From: Ruegeria sp. EL01
GTDB taxonomy: Bacteria > Pseudomonadota > Alphaproteobacteria > Rhodobacterales > Rhodobacteraceae
Assembly (NCBI RefSeq): GCF_900313035.1
Contig: NZ_OMPS01000003.1
Coordinates: forward strand, 179,501 to 243,500
Direction of reading: 5' to 3'
Length of the DNA: 64,000 nt
Every line of letters starts with the position of its first letter. Position 1 is the stretch's first letter. Under the pieces are notes generated by a model. That model did not search any database and had not been told where the DNA came from. It saw only the letters and a program-made list of their open reading frames with translations. This document shows, piece by piece, positions 62,632 to 64,000 of this stretch. The position numbers were made by a program, and so were the translations under genes.

Positions 62632-63753
62632 ATGAAGATCAGCATCGAACGCGGCACCCTTCTCAAGGCCGTTTCGCAGGCTCAGTCCGTTGTGGAGCGC
62701 CGCAACACAATTCCGATCCTGGCCAACGTGCTGATCGAGGCCGAAGGCGACACGGCGCAGTTTCGGGCAACCGATCTGGACATCGAAGTTGTCGACAAAG
62801 CCCCGGCACAGGTGGAAAAGGCCGGAGCCACCACGGTTGCGGCAACCACATTGCACGAGATTGTACGAAAGTTGCCAGATGGCGCCTTGGTGACCCTGAC
62901 CGCTGACAGCGCTGCGGGTCGGTTGACGGTCGAGGCTGGACGATCGAATTTCTCACTGGCAACTTTGCCGAAAGAAGATTTTCCGGTGATGGCGTCCTCG
63001 GAATATGCATCGAACTTTACCGCGTCCGCAGCCCTGCTGCGTCGATTGTTCGACAAATCAAAATTCGCCATCTCGACCGAAGAAACCCGTTACTACCTGA
63101 ACGGCGTTTATATGCATGTTTCAGATGGATTTGACGGCGGAAAGGTCCTGCGGTGTGTGGCTACGGATGGGCATCGACTGGCGCGTATTGATGCCGATCT
63201 GCCTGACGGTGCAGCGGATATGCCGGGTGTGATTGTGCCCAGAAAGACGGTGGGCGAGCTGCGTAAGCTGCTGGAAGATGACGAAATGGACATTGCCGTC
63301 TCGGTCAGTGAAACCAAGATTCGCTTTGCAACGCCAGATATTACGCTGACCTCCAAGGTGATTGACGGCACCTTCCCGGACTACACCCGTGTCATTCCAC
63401 AAGGGAACAATCGGAAGCTGGAAGTTGACGCAGCCGAGTTTGCGCAGGCCGTAGACCGCGTTGCGACTGTGTCGTCGGAACGGTCCCGTGCCGTCAAACT
63501 GCAGCTTGATGCGGACAGGCTTGTCCTATCGGTGAATGCACCCGACAGCGGTGCTGCCGAAGAAGAGCTGGCTGTGGCCTATGGCGATGAACGGCTGGAG
63601 ATTGGGTTTAACGCCAAGTACCTGCTGGAAATCGCCTCTCAGGTGGATCGGGAGAACGCTGTTTTCATGTTTAACTCGGCGGGCGACCCGACTTTGATGC
63701 GCGAAGGCAATGATCAGAGCGCCGTCTATGTCGTCATGCCGATGCGCGTCTGA
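62632..63753 (+). CDS. dnaN: DNA polymerase III beta sliding clamp
   Basis: Ring-shaped processivity clamp. The 373-residue protein has MKISIERGTLLKAVSQAQSV, VERRNTIPILANVLIEA, KSKFAISTEETRYYLNGVY, VATDGHRLA and the C-terminal ending SAVYVVMPMRV. Three clamp domains are complete. It lies between dnaA and recF as usual. Confidence 0.98.
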   Translation: MKISIERGTLLKAVSQAQSVVERRNTIPILANVLIEAEGDTAQFRATDLDIEVVDKAPAQVEKAGATTVAATTLHEIVRKLPDGALVTLTADSAAGRLTVEAGRSNFSLATLPKEDFPVMASSEYASNFTASAALLRRLFDKSKFAISTEETRYYLNGVYMHVSDGFDGGKVLRCVATDGHRLARIDADLPDGAADMPGVIVPRKTVGELRKLLEDDEMDIAVSVSETKIRFATPDITLTSKVIDGTFPDYTRVIPQGNNRKLEVDAAEFAQAVDRVATVSSERSRAVKLQLDADRLVLSVNAPDSGAAEEELAVAYGDERLEIGFNAKYLLEIASQVDRENAVFMFNSAGDPTLMREGNDQSAVYVVMPMRV

Positions 63754-63781
63754 TCGCGCTGACGCGCGATGCCTCCGGCGC

Positions 63782-63803
63782 GAGTATTTTTGAAAAGATG
63801 AAG
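63782..63803 (+). repeat. 22-base intergenic repeat, copy 2
   Basis: Identical over 22 bases to 6394-6415. It lies between dnaN and recF, directly before the recF ribosome-binding site (GGGAGGGG, 63803-63810), and follows the G/C-rich GCCTCCGGCGC. Confidence 0.8.
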
Positions 63804-63812
63804 GGAGGGGTC

Positions 63813-64000
63813 ATGGCTTTGGCCCTGACCGAGCTGACGGTCTCGCATTTTCGGTCGCACAAACTGTCGCGATTGTCGCTGGACGGGCGACCTGTGGTTA
63901 TTCATGGGCCAAATGGCGCGGGTAAGACGAACATCCTTGAAGCCGCCTCTTTGTTTTCACCTGGACGCGGGCTGCGTCGGGCCAGCGCGGCTGAAATGAC
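63813..64000 (+). CDS. recF: DNA repair/replication protein RecF, 3' end outside the window
   Basis: SMC-like ATPase that loads RecA at gaps. The 62 visible residues start MALALTELTVSHFRSHKLS and include Walker A VIHGPNGAGKTNILEAAS followed by LFSPGRGLRRAS, exact RecF family sequence. ATG 63813 has a strong ribosome-binding site just before it. Order dnaA-dnaN-recF supports the call; the remaining five-sixths of the gene is not in the window. Confidence 0.95.
   Translation, partial: MALALTELTVSHFRSHKLSRLSLDGRPVVIHGPNGAGKTNILEAASLFSPGRGLRRASAAEM

Overview
The window looks like a chromosomal segment of an alphaproteobacterium of the order Rhodobacterales, most likely the Roseobacter group (Ruegeria-like). 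The grounds are moderately high GC, the protein sequences themselves (DUF1523, DUF6638, YlxR fused to L7Ae, a compact FlgA), perfect or near-perfect CtrA-type motifs (TTAA-N7-TTAAC) beside flagellar genes, and the order rpsT-dnaA-dnaN-recF at the right end. No rRNA, tRNA, CRISPR array, prophage or insertion sequence was seen.

Layout. 1-3360: the 3' part of a small heat-shock protein gene, an AT-richer orphan membrane protein gene, a decayed remnant of an esterase-like phytase gene, and a succinate-semialdehyde dehydrogenase gene. 3630-11085: a co-directional, tightly packed run of eight genes of unknown function. It holds a coiled-coil protein, a DUF4279 protein, an unrecognised 375-residue protein, a large AAA+ ATPase, a small membrane protein, a DUF6638 protein and two membrane proteins, the last DUF1523. 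This is the best candidate for an undescribed system here. 11135-28082: a flagellar cluster arranged as flgI-flgL-flgK-flgE-motB-fliI (minus), flgB-flgC-fliE-fliQ-flgF-flgG-flgA-flgH-fliL (plus) and a flhA-fliR-flhB-fliJ-like block (minus) preceded by a lytic transglycosylase gene. flgF carries an in-frame TAA at codon 180, with clear FlgF C-terminal sequence continuing after it.

28156-36751: an Lrp-type regulator, an MFS exporter with a CsoR-type metal sensor and a visible operator, then rnd-kdsD-lptC-lptA-lptB (envelope LPS supply and transport) followed by hpf-ptsN without the rpoN gene that sits between lptB and hpf in many proteobacteria. A CAP-domain lipoprotein, an L,D-transpeptidase and a small secreted membrane peptide follow. 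36773-44257: ferrochelatase, a degenerate methyltransferase, comF, grxC, a nitrilase-family amidase, a MarR regulator, ubiG, a proline iminopeptidase and a half-size solute-binding protein.

44294-49828: the rimP-nusA-ylxR-infB operon, with a promoter and a terminator-like hairpin both placed before rimP, which suggests attenuation. 49837-54518: a threonine and tryptophan catabolism block (kbl-tdh, kynA-kynB) beside an XRE-cupin regulator. Its Tdh has lost all four structural-zinc cysteines. 54636-59969: thiolase, ubiE-ubiB, mutM and enoyl-CoA hydratase. 60200-64000: rpsT, a 0.5-kb region with clustered GANTC sites, dnaA, dnaN and the start of recF.
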